Assembly: GCF_024609765.1 (NCBI RefSeq)
Contig: NZ_JANFDG010000012.1
Coordinates: 62,001-126,000 of the forward strand
Direction of reading: 5' to 3'
Origin: Shinella pollutisoli
GTDB lineage: Bacteria; Pseudomonadota; Alphaproteobacteria; Rhizobiales; Rhizobiaceae
Length of the DNA: 64,000 bases
Part shown: one piece after another, positions 34,286-44,403 of the stretch
How positions within the stretch are numbered: position 1 is the first letter of the stretch
How the letters are laid out: the number at the start of each line of letters is the position of its first letter
Translations under genes and position numbers: made by a program
Notes under the pieces: generated by a model
Databases searched by the model: none
Told to the model about the DNA's origin: nothing
The model's input: only the letters and a program-made list of their open reading frames with translations

Positions 34286-36184
34286 CTAGTCCTGCGCTTC
34301 GCCGGGCAGGATGCGGACGGCGGACGCGTCGCCGTAGGCGGCGGGCACCTGCTTGCCGTCGGTCAGGTCCGAAACGCGCGCGGCCGTCTCCCGCACCACC
34401 TCGTCGAGCGTCAGGCCCGGCGTCGACAGCGTCTGGAGCAGGGCGATCACGAAGGGGCTGTCCAGCCCGGTGCCGTCGGCCGCGGTCTTTCCGGGCTGGG
34501 TGGAATGGAGGACGACATTGTTCAGCGGCGGCACGGGCGACACGGCAAGGCCCATGTGCATCCTCTCCGGCACCGGATCCTGCGACGGGCGGGCGAGGCC
34601 GCGCGAGGCGGCGACCGCCTTCGCCTCGACGAACGGATCGTCCCGGCAGGCGTCGACGATGACGAGCGCACCGCGGCGCGCCTCGCTCGCCGCCGCCGTC
34701 AGGTCCTGCAGCGCGAGCGCCGTTGTTTGCAGTTCCGTCTCGTTTTCCAGCGCGGCGTCGACGGGAACGAGATAGTTGACGCCACCCGTCTCGACGCCGT
34801 GGCCGGCATAGAACACGATCACGATGTCGGCCTCGCGCGCCCGCCCGGCGATATAGGCGGGCAGGTCGATCAGGTTCCTGCGGTCGACGTCCTCGGCGAT
34901 CTCCACTTCGTCGAAGCCCATGTCGGCCAGCCGGTTGGCGATCACGGTGGCGTCGCGCCGGGCGTTGGGCAGGCTCGGCAACTCGGTGTAGTTGCCCGAG
35001 CCGATGACGAAGGCGAGGCGCTTCAACCCGTCGGGCGACGGGTTTTCGGGCACGATACCGAATTCGAAGCCGGGCAGGAACTCCCCGGCGCGCCGCTGCA
35101 GGGCGGGCTGCGTCAAGCGCTTGAGCCGCCAGGCGGCGTCGTTGCGCTCCAGGAGGTTCGGGGTCGAGCGGGTGCCGTCGAGAATCTGCTCGTAGATGCC
35201 GATCGCCTTTTCCGTCTCCCCGCGCGCCTCGGCCGACCGTCCGAGCCCGAGCCGCCAGCGCCAGTCGCCGGGCGAGAGCTTCGCCGCCTCGTTGAAGAGG
35301 GTCTCGGCGGTATCGGGGTCCTTGAGGCTGTCGAGCGCGAGGTCGCCGGCGCGGATCAGCAGGTCGATGTTCATCGCGCCCGCGTCCTCGGCCGACATGT
35401 CGCCGGTCTCGCGCGTCGCCGCCAGCATGTCGTCGAACGCGGCCCTGAGATCGCCCGTCCGCATCTCGACTTCCGATTTCTGGATCAGCGCGAAGCGCCG
35501 GAAGGGCGAACCGAGGGCGATCGCCGCCGCCAGGTCCTCGCGCGCCTTCGCCAGGTGCCCCACCCGTCGCAGCAGGAGCGCGCGGGCGGTCAGCGCCGGG
35601 CCGGACTTCGGGTCGATCTCGAGGGCGCGATTGAGGTCCGCGAAGGCCGCGCCGGTATCGCCCCGGCGCTCGGCCTCCAGCGCCCGCTGCACGAAGGGCG
35701 TCGCGTCCGCGGGCGCGTCGCGCATCGCCGCCTCGATGTCGCCGGCGACGTCGTCCGGCTGCCCGACGGTCTGGTTTATCGTGACGCGCAGCGCAAGCGC
35801 CTCGCCCTTCAGGGGCCCTTCCAGCCCGATCGCTGTCTCGACGTCGGCAAGGGCCGCAGCCACGTCCTCCCGCGTCGGAAGCGTATATTCCGGCATCGAG
35901 CCGTCGGCGTTGAGATCCATGGCCATGCCCGCCTGCATCACCTGCAGAAAGCGCATGAGGCCGCGGAAGAACGCGGCCTTCTGCCGGTCCGGCTCGCTCG
36001 CGCTTCCCTCCAGCACGCGCGTGCAGGCGGCCTCCGCGCCGGCCAGCTGCTCCGCCGGCAGCATCGCCGTCTTGACGCGCTCGTCGGCGCAGACGGCCAG
36101 ATCCGATGCCGTATCGGCACGCGCCACGGCAACGGCCTGGATCGCGCAAAGCAAAACGGCACCGCAGATTGTCCCGAGACGCAT
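34286..36184 (-). CDS. exported TPR-caspase family protein
   Basis: A 632-residue protein. A signal peptide (LGTICGAVLLCAIQAVAVARA) is followed by TPR-like helical repeats to about residue 370. A peptidase C14 (caspase) domain covers about 390-615, starting LAFVIGSGNYTELPSLPNARRD (in two parts). The catalytic dyad is visible: His in FYAGHGVE near 460 and Cys in IVDACRDDPF near 510. It is predicted periplasmic. Bacterial caspase homologues (orthocaspases) cleave after Arg/Lys or Asp; the target is unknown. The start ATG 36184 has GGGGGTGG upstream. Confidence 0.88.
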   Translation of the reverse strand: MRLGTICGAVLLCAIQAVAVARADTASDLAVCADERVKTAMLPAEQLAGAEAACTRVLEGSASEPDRQKAAFFRGLMRFLQVMQAGMAMDLNADGSMPEYTLPTREDVAAALADVETAIGLEGPLKGEALALRVTINQTVGQPDDVAGDIEAAMRDAPADATPFVQRALEAERRGDTGAAFADLNRALEIDPKSGPALTARALLLRRVGHLAKAREDLAAAIALGSPFRRFALIQKSEVEMRTGDLRAAFDDMLAATRETGDMSAEDAGAMNIDLLIRAGDLALDSLKDPDTAETLFNEAAKLSPGDWRWRLGLGRSAEARGETEKAIGIYEQILDGTRSTPNLLERNDAAWRLKRLTQPALQRRAGEFLPGFEFGIVPENPSPDGLKRLAFVIGSGNYTELPSLPNARRDATVIANRLADMGFDEVEIAEDVDRRNLIDLPAYIAGRAREADIVIVFYAGHGVETGGVNYLVPVDAALENETELQTTALALQDLTAAASEARRGALVIVDACRDDPFVEAKAVAASRGLARPSQDPVPERMHMGLAVSPVPPLNNVVLHSTQPGKTAADGTGLDSPFVIALLQTLSTPGLTLDEVVRETAARVSDLTDGKQVPAAYGDASAVRILPGEAQD

Positions 36185-36350
36185 TGGCCACCCCCAAGGT
36201 TGAAGGAAGGATAGGCGGCTGCGTGACGCTGTCAATGACGGCGCCGTGGGCGAACACCGGGGCACATGCGAGAATAAACGGTTGCAGCGCCGCCGGACGA
36301 TGCATAAGCTCCGGCGGCGGCCAGGACGCCGCTCAGATCACGAGGATGAC

Positions 36351-36554
36351 ATGGCAACCGGAACCGTTAAGTTTTTCAATCAGGACAAGGGCTTTGGCTT
36401 CATAACCCCCGACAATGGCGGACCGGACGTGTTCGTCCATGTGTCGGCAGTGCAGGCCGGGGAACCGCTGCGCGACGGGACGAAGGTCAGCTATGACATC
36501 GGCCAGGACCGCAAGACCGGGAAGTCGAAGGCGGAAAACGTCCGCTCGCTCTGA
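36351..36554 (+). CDS. cold-shock domain protein, CspA family
   Basis: A 67-residue OB-fold protein with both RNA-binding motifs: KGFGFI (RNP1) and VFVHV (RNP2). It begins MATGTVKFFNQD as in the rhizobial Csp group. It acts as an RNA chaperone. It lies 81 bases before the fosmidomycin-resistance-type MFS gene. Confidence 0.95.
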   Translation: MATGTVKFFNQDKGFGFITPDNGGPDVFVHVSAVQAGEPLRDGTKVSYDIGQDRKTGKSKAENVRSL

Positions 36555-36635
36555 CCGCGCTTCGGGGGCGGCAAGCCCGCAGACCCTTGTCGCCCTCCTT
36601 CCCATCACAGCATTCCCACGACCGCGAAAACAGAC

Positions 36636-37844
36636 ATGACGCTCGCCGTACCCGCCGCCGCGCGCTCCAGGACCCATCTTGCCGTGCTGGTGGTCCTCGG
36701 TCTCACGCATCTCCTCAACGATCTGATGCAGTCGCTGATCCCGGCGGCCTATCCGATCCTGAAGGACGCCTACGCTCTCGATTTCGTGCAGATCGGCATG
36801 ATCACGATGACCTTCCAGATCGCCGGGTCGCTGCTGCAGCCGGCGATCGGCATGGTGACGGACAAGCATCCCGCGCCCTATTCGCCGGTGGTGGGGATGA
36901 TGTTCACGCTCTCGGGCCTGGTCAGCCTCGCCTTCGCGCACAGCTATGCGGTGATCCTCGTCTCGGTCGGCCTGATCGGCATCGGGTCGTCGATCTTCCA
37001 TCCCGAAGCGACGCGCATGGCGCGTTATGCGGCCGGCGGGCGGCAGGGACTGGCGCAGGGGCTCTTCCAGGTCGGCGGCCAGGCCGGAGGCGCGCTCGGC
37101 CCGGTCTTCGCGGCGCTGATCATCGTGCCCTGGGGCCAGCCGAGCCTTGCCTGGTTCGCGGTCCTCGCCCTGATGGCCATGGCGCTCCTGGTGTGGATCG
37201 GCAGCAAGCAGCGCCAGATCAGCGCCGAGTTCGCGGCGATGCGGGCGAACGGCAGGAAGACGGGCGGCGCGGCGAGCCACGCGCCGGCGACGATCGCCGT
37301 CGGGCTGGTGGTCCTGACGCTGCTAATGTTCACCAAGAACGCCTACGGCGAAAGCTTCCGGTCGTTCTACACCTTCTATCTCATGGAGAAGTTCGGCCTC
37401 TCCATCCCTTCCGCGCAGATGATGCTGTTCATCTTCCTGCTGGCCTCCGCCGCGGGAGCGCTTCTCGGCGGCATCGTCGGCGATCGGATCGGGCGTTACC
37501 GGATCATCTGGATCTCCGTCCTGGGGCCGCTTCCCCTGACGCTGATCCTGCCGCATGTCGATCTCTTCTGGACCGGCGTGCTGACGGTGCTGATCAACCT
37601 GATCATGGCGAGCGCCTTCGCCTCGATCCTGATCTACGCGATGGAGCTCTTGCCCCACCGCGTCGGGCTGATCGGCGGGCTGTTCTACGGCCTGAACTTC
37701 GGGCTCGGCGGCATCGCGGCGGCCCTTCTCGGGGTGCTTGCCGACAGCTACGGCGTCGAGACGGTCTACTCCATCTGCTCGTTCCTGCCGCTCGCGGGCC
37801 TTCTCGCCTGGTTCCTGCCGAAGATCGAGGAAACCGGCACGTAG
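36636..37844 (+). CDS. MFS transporter, fosmidomycin resistance (Fsr) type
   Basis: A 402-residue protein with about 12 helices. LTHLLNDLMQSLIPAAYPIL at the N terminus, GMVTDKHPAPYSPVVGMM in the 2-3 loop and GSSIFHPEATRMAR are typical of the Fsr group of drug exporters. It is a single gene downstream of cspA. The natural substrate is not known. Confidence 0.88.
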   Translation: MTLAVPAAARSRTHLAVLVVLGLTHLLNDLMQSLIPAAYPILKDAYALDFVQIGMITMTFQIAGSLLQPAIGMVTDKHPAPYSPVVGMMFTLSGLVSLAFAHSYAVILVSVGLIGIGSSIFHPEATRMARYAAGGRQGLAQGLFQVGGQAGGALGPVFAALIIVPWGQPSLAWFAVLALMAMALLVWIGSKQRQISAEFAAMRANGRKTGGAASHAPATIAVGLVVLTLLMFTKNAYGESFRSFYTFYLMEKFGLSIPSAQMMLFIFLLASAAGALLGGIVGDRIGRYRIIWISVLGPLPLTLILPHVDLFWTGVLTVLINLIMASAFASILIYAMELLPHRVGLIGGLFYGLNFGLGGIAAALLGVLADSYGVETVYSICSFLPLAGLLAWFLPKIEETGT

Positions 37845-38361
37845 GCCATATCCGCCCGCCTGCGGGCCGCACCCCTCCTGCGAAACCGCGCCAGGACCCT
37901 CCGCAAAGCACTGCCGGGGGTGGCTTCGTCCGCGCGCGGCGACGGGAAAGCCCTGCTCATTGACCCGCGTCAAACCCCGGTCCGCCGATGAGTGCATAAT
38001 CGCACTGTCGACGCCGGTACGCAGACATTGAAGGCAATCGTCGAGACCGCCGCCGCCCGGGTTCGGGGCGGCAGCGGCCAGGTCCGACAAACGATTACGG
38101 AGGATTTTCGGCTTTGGCGGCGGTCACGCGGTGACCGGCGCAGGGGCGAGGCATGCCCGCGCGCGGGGCGGAATCCCGCCCAGCGTCACCCCCGCGTCGG
38201 CATATCTGCAACCGCATGCAACTTGCCATTCAAAGAAAATGCCGTATGGGTGGACACCAGCGTCAAGTGAGGTGATTTTCCAATCATTTCAAACACTTTG
38301 CTGCGAAAACAACACATCTTAGGACAGCAGAATCCACAGGTAGGGACAGGGAGGACGTCGC
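37845..38361. other. 517-base intergenic region with an FNR-type promoter
   Basis: After the MFS stop there is a short stem (GCCCGC-CT-GCGGGC, 37854-37867). Then comes the FNR/FixK-type box at 37960-37973 and a -10-like CATAAT at 37995-38000. Downstream to 38361 the sequence contains several short open frames without ribosome sites; none is convincing. The last 100 bases are AT-rich and lead to the AraC regulator. The region may hold a long leader or a small RNA. Confidence 0.55.
37960..37973 (+). promoter_or_regulatory. FNR/FixK/Dnr-type binding site
   Basis: TTGACCCGCGTCAA is a perfect palindrome of the TTGAC-N4-GTCAA class. A CATAAT hexamer at 37995-38000 puts the expected start near 38007, so the box centre falls near -41, the classical position for activation by FNR-type regulators. 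Confidence 0.6.
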
Positions 38362-39519
38362 TTGCTAAAGGAGGTTGGAGGTGGTGAGCGTTATATCAGA
38401 AGCGCGGCTCTGCACGGTTTCGCGGAAACGGTGAGCCTTGCCGGATGGGATGCCGAAGCGTTCCTGGACGAGGCGGGGATTCCGGCGAATGTCCTGCACG
38501 GCGAGGAGACGCTGGTCTCCTGGCAGAAGCTCGGGCACCTGCTGGAGATCGCCGCGAGAGACTGCGAGAATCCGGCCTTCGGGCTGGAATGGGCGGTCCG
38601 CATGCCGCCGCCCTACGCGGGCGCCGGGCCGATCTCCCTGCTCGCGGGCCAGTCGAAAACGGTCGGCGGGTGGCTGGAAAGGACGATGCGCTACTGGCGG
38701 TTCCACACCAACGCCTTCAGCCTGCAGCTCGTCGAGGTCCCGCCGCCGCAGACGAAGCCGGCCGGCCGCGCTTCCCGCCGGGCGGTCGCCCTCCGGTTCG
38801 ACAACCGCTACATCATGCGCCCCGGGCGGCAGCTGATGGAGTATATGCTGGGCGGCGCCCGCGCGATCATGGCGGGAATGGCCGACATAGACGACGGGAT
38901 GTTCCTCGCCGTCCGCTTCCCGCACCTCGCGCCCATCGACCTCGATCCCTACCGCAAGGCGTTCCGCTGCCGGCTGGAGTTCAGCGCCGACCATTACGAG
39001 CTGGTCTTCGACCGCGCGGTGCTGGACCTGCCGCTCGCCGTCACCTCCACCGTGCTCTCCTCCTATTTCGGCGCGTTCCTGGAATACCAGATGCAGCGCC
39101 GGGAGCAGTACGACCAGACCATAACCGCGACCGTCAAGCTCGCCGTCGCCAGCCTGATGGGGACGGGGCTGTGCACCCTGGAATTCATCGCGGAAGCCAT
39201 GGATATCAGCGCGAAGAAGCTGCAGCGGCTGCTCGCCCAGGAGGACACGTCCTTCTCCGAGGTGTGCAACATCGTGCGCCGCGACACGGCCTATCGCATG
39301 ATCGCCGAGACCGACGCGCCGCTCGGAAGCGTGGCCGGCCTGCTCGACTATGCCTCGATCGTCCCGTTCTCCTACGCGTTCCGCCGCTGGAGCGGCTTCG
39401 CGCCGACCGCGTTCCGCAAGCAGGCCCGCCTGATCGAGGCGTCGCAGGCCTCGCTGCCGCGGGACTGGTGGCGCAGGATCTCGCCGCCCGTGGAACGCAA
39501 GCGCCAGCGTCGTCGCTAA
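38362..39519 (+). CDS. AraC family transcriptional regulator
   Basis: A 385-residue protein. An N-terminal ligand-binding region of the OruR/ArgR-like AraC type (about residues 20-220) is followed by a C-terminal double helix-turn-helix (TLEFIAEAMDISAKKLQRLL, then VAGLLDYASIVPFSYAFRRW). The start is TTG at 38362 with AGGGAGG upstream; no early ATG exists. The promoter may be the FNR-type one 355 bases upstream. The target is unknown; the next gene is a chemoreceptor. Confidence 0.85.
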   Translation: MLKEVGGGERYIRSAALHGFAETVSLAGWDAEAFLDEAGIPANVLHGEETLVSWQKLGHLLEIAARDCENPAFGLEWAVRMPPPYAGAGPISLLAGQSKTVGGWLERTMRYWRFHTNAFSLQLVEVPPPQTKPAGRASRRAVALRFDNRYIMRPGRQLMEYMLGGARAIMAGMADIDDGMFLAVRFPHLAPIDLDPYRKAFRCRLEFSADHYELVFDRAVLDLPLAVTSTVLSSYFGAFLEYQMQRREQYDQTITATVKLAVASLMGTGLCTLEFIAEAMDISAKKLQRLLAQEDTSFSEVCNIVRRDTAYRMIAETDAPLGSVAGLLDYASIVPFSYAFRRWSGFAPTAFRKQARLIEASQASLPRDWWRRISPPVERKRQRRR

Positions 39520-39662
39520 GGACAGCCAAGTATATCGCTAAGGACACAACTCTAAAACTTGAAGGAATTCATTAACATCTCGGTCGCGTAATCGTCTTCA
39601 TAAGAGGAACAGCTACGCCTTGCGACAGATTCGGGATCGGCAAGGGCTTTGGGGGACATTCC

Positions 39663-42056
39663 ATGAAGACTTCAAGCGTGGACAACGCGTTCATCACGCA
39701 CGCCCATAATAAACATGCAAGGGCATCCGGAAGACAGATAAGCCTCAAGGCGTCACTGCTTATCATACTTTCCCTGTTTGTTGCCGGTCTGCTTCTGGTG
39801 GCCTCGATAAACCTGCGCTCGGCCTGGACGTCGACGGCGGCCGCAGGGGCGATGCGCTCCAACAACGACATCGGCGACCTGTTCCTCGAAAGCGCCGGGG
39901 CGCTCGCGGCCGAGCGGGGCTTCACCAACGGGCCGCTCAACGCCGCGGCCCCTGCCGACGCCCAGGTCGCCGCGCAGATCGCGACGCTTCGCCAGCGGGC
40001 CGACGCGGCGATCCTGCGCGCGATGGAGGCGATCGCCGCCGGTGCCGATTTCACCGGCCGCGACAAGCTCCTCGCGCGGGTTCAGGCGGACCATTCCCGG
40101 CTGCTCGCGCTCCGCCAGGACGTCGACCGCCAGATGGCCCTGCGGGGGCCGGAACGGGACCGCGAGATCGTCAGGAGCTGGGTGCCGACAGCGACGATGC
40201 TCATCATGTCGTCGCAGGAGCTGCGGATCGCCGCGCAGATCGTGCCGGCGAACGCGCTCGCCCGCTCGCAGCTGATGCTCGACCTGAAGCAGGCCATGTG
40301 GGTGATGAGCGAATATGCCGGGCGCGAACGGGCCGCGATCGCCGCGATCATCGCCCGCAGCGGCGCGATCGAGGCCGCGGACCTGACCGCGCTTGCCGAA
40401 TACCGCGGGCGGCTGGAGCAGTCCTGGGGACTGGTCGAATCCTATGCCGGCCGCGACTTCGCCAACAAGGGCATCCTGACCGCCATCGCCGCCGCACGCG
40501 CCGAATTCTTCGGCAGCTACGAGCAGGTGCGCAAGGACGTCTACGCCGCCGGCACGGCCGGCGCGGGCTATTCCATGAGCAGCGAGGAATGGATCGCGGC
40601 CGCCACGCGCGGCATCGACAGCCTGCTTGCGCTGTCCGACAGCGTCAGCACGGCGGCGCACGCCTATATCGGCACGGTCGAGGACGACGGCCGCTTCGGC
40701 GTCGCCGTCAGCATCGGGGTGCTGGTCGCGGCGATCGCGCTCGGCGCCTTCTCCTTCTTCATCGTCATCACCCGGATCACCCGGCCGATCGAGCGGCTGA
40801 CCGGCACGATGGCGCGGCTGGCGGCCGGCGATCTCGATGCGCCGCTGCCGCCTGCCCGCCGCCGCGACGAGATCGGCCGGATGATCGCGGCGGTCGCCGT
40901 GTTCCGCGACGCCGGGCTGGAGAACCGCCGCCTGGAGGCCGAGGCCGAGGACGGCCGCAACCGCTCCGAGGACGAGCGCCGCGAGCGCGAGCAGCAGAAG
41001 GCGCTGGAAGCGCAGCAGCTGCAGCATGCCATCGAATCGATCGGCACCGGCCTCGTGCGGCTCGCCGAGGGCGACGTCGCCCAGCGCATCACCACGCCCT
41101 TCGCCGGCGAGCTCGACAAGCTGCGGACGGATTTCAACGGTTCCGTCGCCAAGCTCGAGCAGGCACTGATCTCGGTCGGCGAGAGCGCACGCGCCATCCA
41201 TTCCGGCTCGCAGGAGATCAGCGCGGCGACCAACGACCTGGCGCAGCGCACGGAGCGGCAGGCAGCCTCCGTCGAGGAGACGGCCGCCGCCGTCGAAGAG
41301 ATGACCGCCAACCTGCGCGAATCGAGCAAGCGGGCAAGCGAGGCGGGCACCCTGTCGAGCAAGGCGCGCGAGCACGCCGAGATGTCCGGCGCAGTGGTCG
41401 ACCGGGCGGTCGCCGCCATGGACAGGATCTCCGCCTCCTCGCGCGAGATCGGCAGCATCATCGCGCTCATCGACGAGATCGCCTTCCAGACCAACCTGCT
41501 CGCGCTCAATGCGGGCGTGGAGGCGGCCCGCGCCGGCGAGGCCGGCAAGGGCTTCGCCGTCGTCGCCCAGGAGGTGCGCGAGCTCGCCCAGCGCTCGGCG
41601 ACCGCCGCCAAGGAGATCAAGACCCTGGTCACCAGCTCGGCCGGGCAGATCGAGGCCGGCGTCGCCCTCGTCGGCGAGACCGGCGAGGCGCTGAAGGCGA
41701 TCGTCGCCGAGGTCTTGGAGGTCAACCGCCACGTCGCGGCGATCGTCGAGGCGGCGCGCGAGCAGTCCGTCGGGCTGGAGGAGATCAACAGCGCCGTCTC
41801 CGAGATGGAGCAGAACGCGCAGCACAATGCCGCCATGGTCGAGGAATCCTCCGCCGCCGCCCACAACCTCACCAGCGAGGCCGCCGGGCTCAACAGGATG
41901 CTGGCCCAGTTCCGGCTGGGCGAAGGCGGCGCGCCCACGGCCTCCGCGCCGGCGAAGGAGGTGCAGTCCCCCGCCCGCGCCCTGATGCGCAGGATCGGCA
42001 GCAGCTTTGCCGGCGGCGGCGCGGCGGCAGTGAAGGACGAGTGGGAGGAATTCTGA
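39663..42056 (+). CDS. methyl-accepting chemotaxis protein
   Basis: A 797-residue transducer: TM1 about 29-51, a mostly helical periplasmic sensor to about 345, TM2 about 348-370, HAMP about 371-425, a second HAMP-like stretch, and the signalling domain with the [20 protein letters not shown] hairpin tip near residue 610. The C terminus ends DEWEEF, a WxxF-type tether for methylation enzymes found on full-adaptation receptors. Ligand unknown. It is followed by a PAS-GGDEF-EAL gene 48 bases downstream. Confidence 0.93.
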   Translation: MKTSSVDNAFITHAHNKHARASGRQISLKASLLIILSLFVAGLLLVASINLRSAWTSTAAAGAMRSNNDIGDLFLESAGALAAERGFTNGPLNAAAPADAQVAAQIATLRQRADAAILRAMEAIAAGADFTGRDKLLARVQADHSRLLALRQDVDRQMALRGPERDREIVRSWVPTATMLIMSSQELRIAAQIVPANALARSQLMLDLKQAMWVMSEYAGRERAAIAAIIARSGAIEAADLTALAEYRGRLEQSWGLVESYAGRDFANKGILTAIAAARAEFFGSYEQVRKDVYAAGTAGAGYSMSSEEWIAAATRGIDSLLALSDSVSTAAHAYIGTVEDDGRFGVAVSIGVLVAAIALGAFSFFIVITRITRPIERLTGTMARLAAGDLDAPLPPARRRDEIGRMIAAVAVFRDAGLENRRLEAEAEDGRNRSEDERREREQQKALEAQQLQHAIESIGTGLVRLAEGDVAQRITTPFAGELDKLRTDFNGSVAKLEQALISVGESARAIHSGSQEISAATNDLAQRTERQAASVEETAAAVEEMTANLRESSKRASEAGTLSSKAREHAEMSGAVVDRAVAAMDRISASSREIGSIIALIDEIAFQTNLLALNAGVEAARAGEAGKGFAVVAQEVRELAQRSATAAKEIKTLVTSSAGQIEAGVALVGETGEALKAIVAEVLEVNRHVAAIVEAAREQSVGLEEINSAVSEMEQNAQHNAAMVEESSAAAHNLTSEAAGLNRMLAQFRLGEGGAPTASAPAKEVQSPARALMRRIGSSFAGGGAAAVKDEWEEF

Positions 42057-42104
42057 CGCACGGCCCCGGCCATTCCTCACCGCTGCTTCAGACAGGAGAC
42101 AGAA

Positions 42105-44372
42105 ATGTCGCCCCACCATTCTTCCCACGCTCAGGGTCTTTCGCTGACGGACGAGGGAGGCGCTCCGCCCCGCCCCCTCATGAGCGCCGCGCTTGCCGCA
42201 CAGGCCGGTCCGCTTCATATCGTCGATAATGCCGGCCTCCCCGGCCGGGCGCTCACAAGCCTTCACGGCCTCCATGACGAGGCCGTCCGTCGGCAGCTCG
42301 CCGGCATGCAGGCCGAGCTCGACGCCTACAAGGCAGCGCTCGACCAGCACGCGATCGTCGCCATCACCGACCCCTCGGGCCGGATCACCCACGTGAACCA
42401 GCCCTTCTGCGCCATCTCGGGCTATACGAGCGAAGAGCTGGTCGGCCAGCGCCACAACATCGTCAATTCCGGCCACCACCCGCGCAGCTTCTTCGTCGAG
42501 ATGTGGCAGAAGATCGCCCGGGGCGGGGTCTGGCGGGCGGAAATCTGCAACCGGGCGAAGACCGGCGACCTCTACTGGGTCGACACGACGATCGTCCCCT
42601 TCCGCCACGAGACGGAGAAGATCGGCGGCTTCGTGTCGATCCGCTACGACATCACCAAGCGCAAGCAGGCCGAGGCGCTGCTGCTCGACATCCTCGAGAC
42701 GATCCCGGGCGGCGTCGCCGCGTTCGACGAGGAGGAGAAGCTGATCCTCTTCAACGAGGCCTATCGCGACTACCATGCCGGCATCGCCGACAGGCTCACG
42801 CTCGGCATGCGGTTCGAGGAGATCGTCGACCTCGTCGTCGAGCGCGAGCAGGTGCGGCTCGCGAGCACGAGCCCGGAGCGCAAGGCGGCCTGGAAGGAGA
42901 CCCGGATCCGCGCCTTCCGCAGGCCGACGCGGCCGCACACCCAGCAGCTTGCCGACGGCACCTGGCTGCAGGTGCAGGAGCGCCGGTCGGCCTCAGGCAA
43001 CACCGTGAGCGTGCGCACGGACATCACGGAGCTGAAGAACGCCGAGTTCACGATCAAGAAGCAGGCCGAGCACGATTCGCTCACCGGCCTCTACAATCGC
43101 TCCGTGCTTGCGGAGGCGCTCGAACGCGCCTGCGAGCGATCGAAGCGGACGGGGCAGTCCGCCGCCCTCGTCATCGCCGACCTCGACGGCTTCAAATGGG
43201 TGAACGACACGCTGGGCCACGCCGCCGGCGACCGGCTCCTCGTCGAGATCGCCGGTCGGCTGCAGGCGACGCTGCGCGCGAGCGACATCGCCGTGCGGCT
43301 CGGCGGCGACGAGTTCGCCTTCATCCTGTCGCGGGTCTCCGGGCATGCGGCGGTCGAAAGGCTGATGAAGCGCGTGGTGCGGGCGGTGAAGGCGCCGCTC
43401 ACCATCGCCGCGCGCACGATCGAGCCGCGCTGCAGCTTCGGCATCTGCCTCTTCCCGGACCAGGCGCGCTCGAAGGACGAGCTGATGCGGAGCGCCGACA
43501 TCGCCCTCTACGAGGCGAAGGCGACGAACCGCGGCGGCTACCGGGTCTTCCACACCGGCATGCGGCGCAAGGTCGAGGAGCGCGAGCGGCTGGCCGCCAG
43601 GCTGAAGGCCGACATCGGCGCGGGACGCGTCGACATCGCCCTTCAGCCGCAGGTCAGCCTCGTGGACGGCAGCCATATCGGCTTCGAGGTGCTCGCCCGC
43701 TGGAGCCGCGCCGGCCGGCACGTGCCGCCGCAGACCTTCATCCCGGTCGCCGAGGAGACGGGACTGATCGTCGACCTCGGCCGGGCGGTCACCGAGCGGG
43801 CCCTGGCGGCGGCGCGGCGGATGCGGGACGACGGCTTCGACTACGGCGTGATCGCGGTCAACGTCGCGGCGGCGCAGCTGCGGACCGACGACTTCGTCGA
43901 GCAGATCGCGGCCTGCCTCGCGCGCCACGACATCGCGCCGTCCTCCTTCGAGATCGAGATCACCGAGAACGTCCTCCTCGACCGGGCGCCGGAGAAGATC
44001 CTGAGCGCGCTGGTCGGGCTCAAGCAACTCGGCGTGCTGATCGCGCTCGACGATTTCGGGACCGGCTACGCCTCCCTCACCCATCTCAAGCAGTTCCCCG
44101 TCGACCGCCTGAAGATCGACCGCTCCTTCGTGCGCGACAGCACGAGCGATCCCGGCGATGCGGCGATCTGCAGGGCGACCATCGGCCTTGCCCACAGCCT
44201 CGGCCTGAAGGTGGTCGCGGAAGGCATCGAGACCGAGGAGCAACGCGGATTCCTGGCGAGCCAGGGCTGCGACTTCGGCCAGGGATACCTGTTCGGCAAG
44301 CCGCTCCAGGGCACGGCCCTCGCGCAATATATCGACGCGCGCCCGGCGTCCGGATGCCGCCGCATGACATGA
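42105..44372 (+). CDS. PAS-GGDEF-EAL cyclic-di-GMP signalling protein
   Basis: A 755-residue protein. A PAS domain (about 75-195) has FCAISGYTSEELVGQ; a second PAS-like region (200-315) follows. GGDEF at about 320-485 has an intact RLGGDEFAF (near 400). EAL at about 500-745 has EVLAR in place of EALLR but keeps the catalytic Glu, the EITEN block and DDFGTGYASL, so phosphodiesterase activity is plausible. No membrane segment is seen. It probably couples to the adjacent chemoreceptor in motility or attachment control; this is inferred from position. Confidence 0.9.
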   Translation: MSPHHSSHAQGLSLTDEGGAPPRPLMSAALAAQAGPLHIVDNAGLPGRALTSLHGLHDEAVRRQLAGMQAELDAYKAALDQHAIVAITDPSGRITHVNQPFCAISGYTSEELVGQRHNIVNSGHHPRSFFVEMWQKIARGGVWRAEICNRAKTGDLYWVDTTIVPFRHETEKIGGFVSIRYDITKRKQAEALLLDILETIPGGVAAFDEEEKLILFNEAYRDYHAGIADRLTLGMRFEEIVDLVVEREQVRLASTSPERKAAWKETRIRAFRRPTRPHTQQLADGTWLQVQERRSASGNTVSVRTDITELKNAEFTIKKQAEHDSLTGLYNRSVLAEALERACERSKRTGQSAALVIADLDGFKWVNDTLGHAAGDRLLVEIAGRLQATLRASDIAVRLGGDEFAFILSRVSGHAAVERLMKRVVRAVKAPLTIAARTIEPRCSFGICLFPDQARSKDELMRSADIALYEAKATNRGGYRVFHTGMRRKVEERERLAARLKADIGAGRVDIALQPQVSLVDGSHIGFEVLARWSRAGRHVPPQTFIPVAEETGLIVDLGRAVTERALAAARRMRDDGFDYGVIAVNVAAAQLRTDDFVEQIAACLARHDIAPSSFEIEITENVLLDRAPEKILSALVGLKQLGVLIALDDFGTGYASLTHLKQFPVDRLKIDRSFVRDSTSDPGDAAICRATIGLAHSLGLKVVAEGIETEEQRGFLASQGCDFGQGYLFGKPLQGTALAQYIDARPASGCRRMT

Positions 44373-44403
44373 CCGGACGGAGCGGAGGCGCGAAGGCCGC
44401 GCC

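Noticed and set aside
37992-38270. 92-codon plus-strand frame downstream of the FNR-type box
   Set aside because: No ribosome site, Arg-rich composition without a domain, and no family resemblance. I treat the interval as leader or sRNA.
42105-44372. EVL in place of EAL as proof of a dead phosphodiesterase
   Set aside because: The catalytic Glu and the other metal-binding blocks (EITEN, DDFGTG) are kept, and EVL variants can be active.
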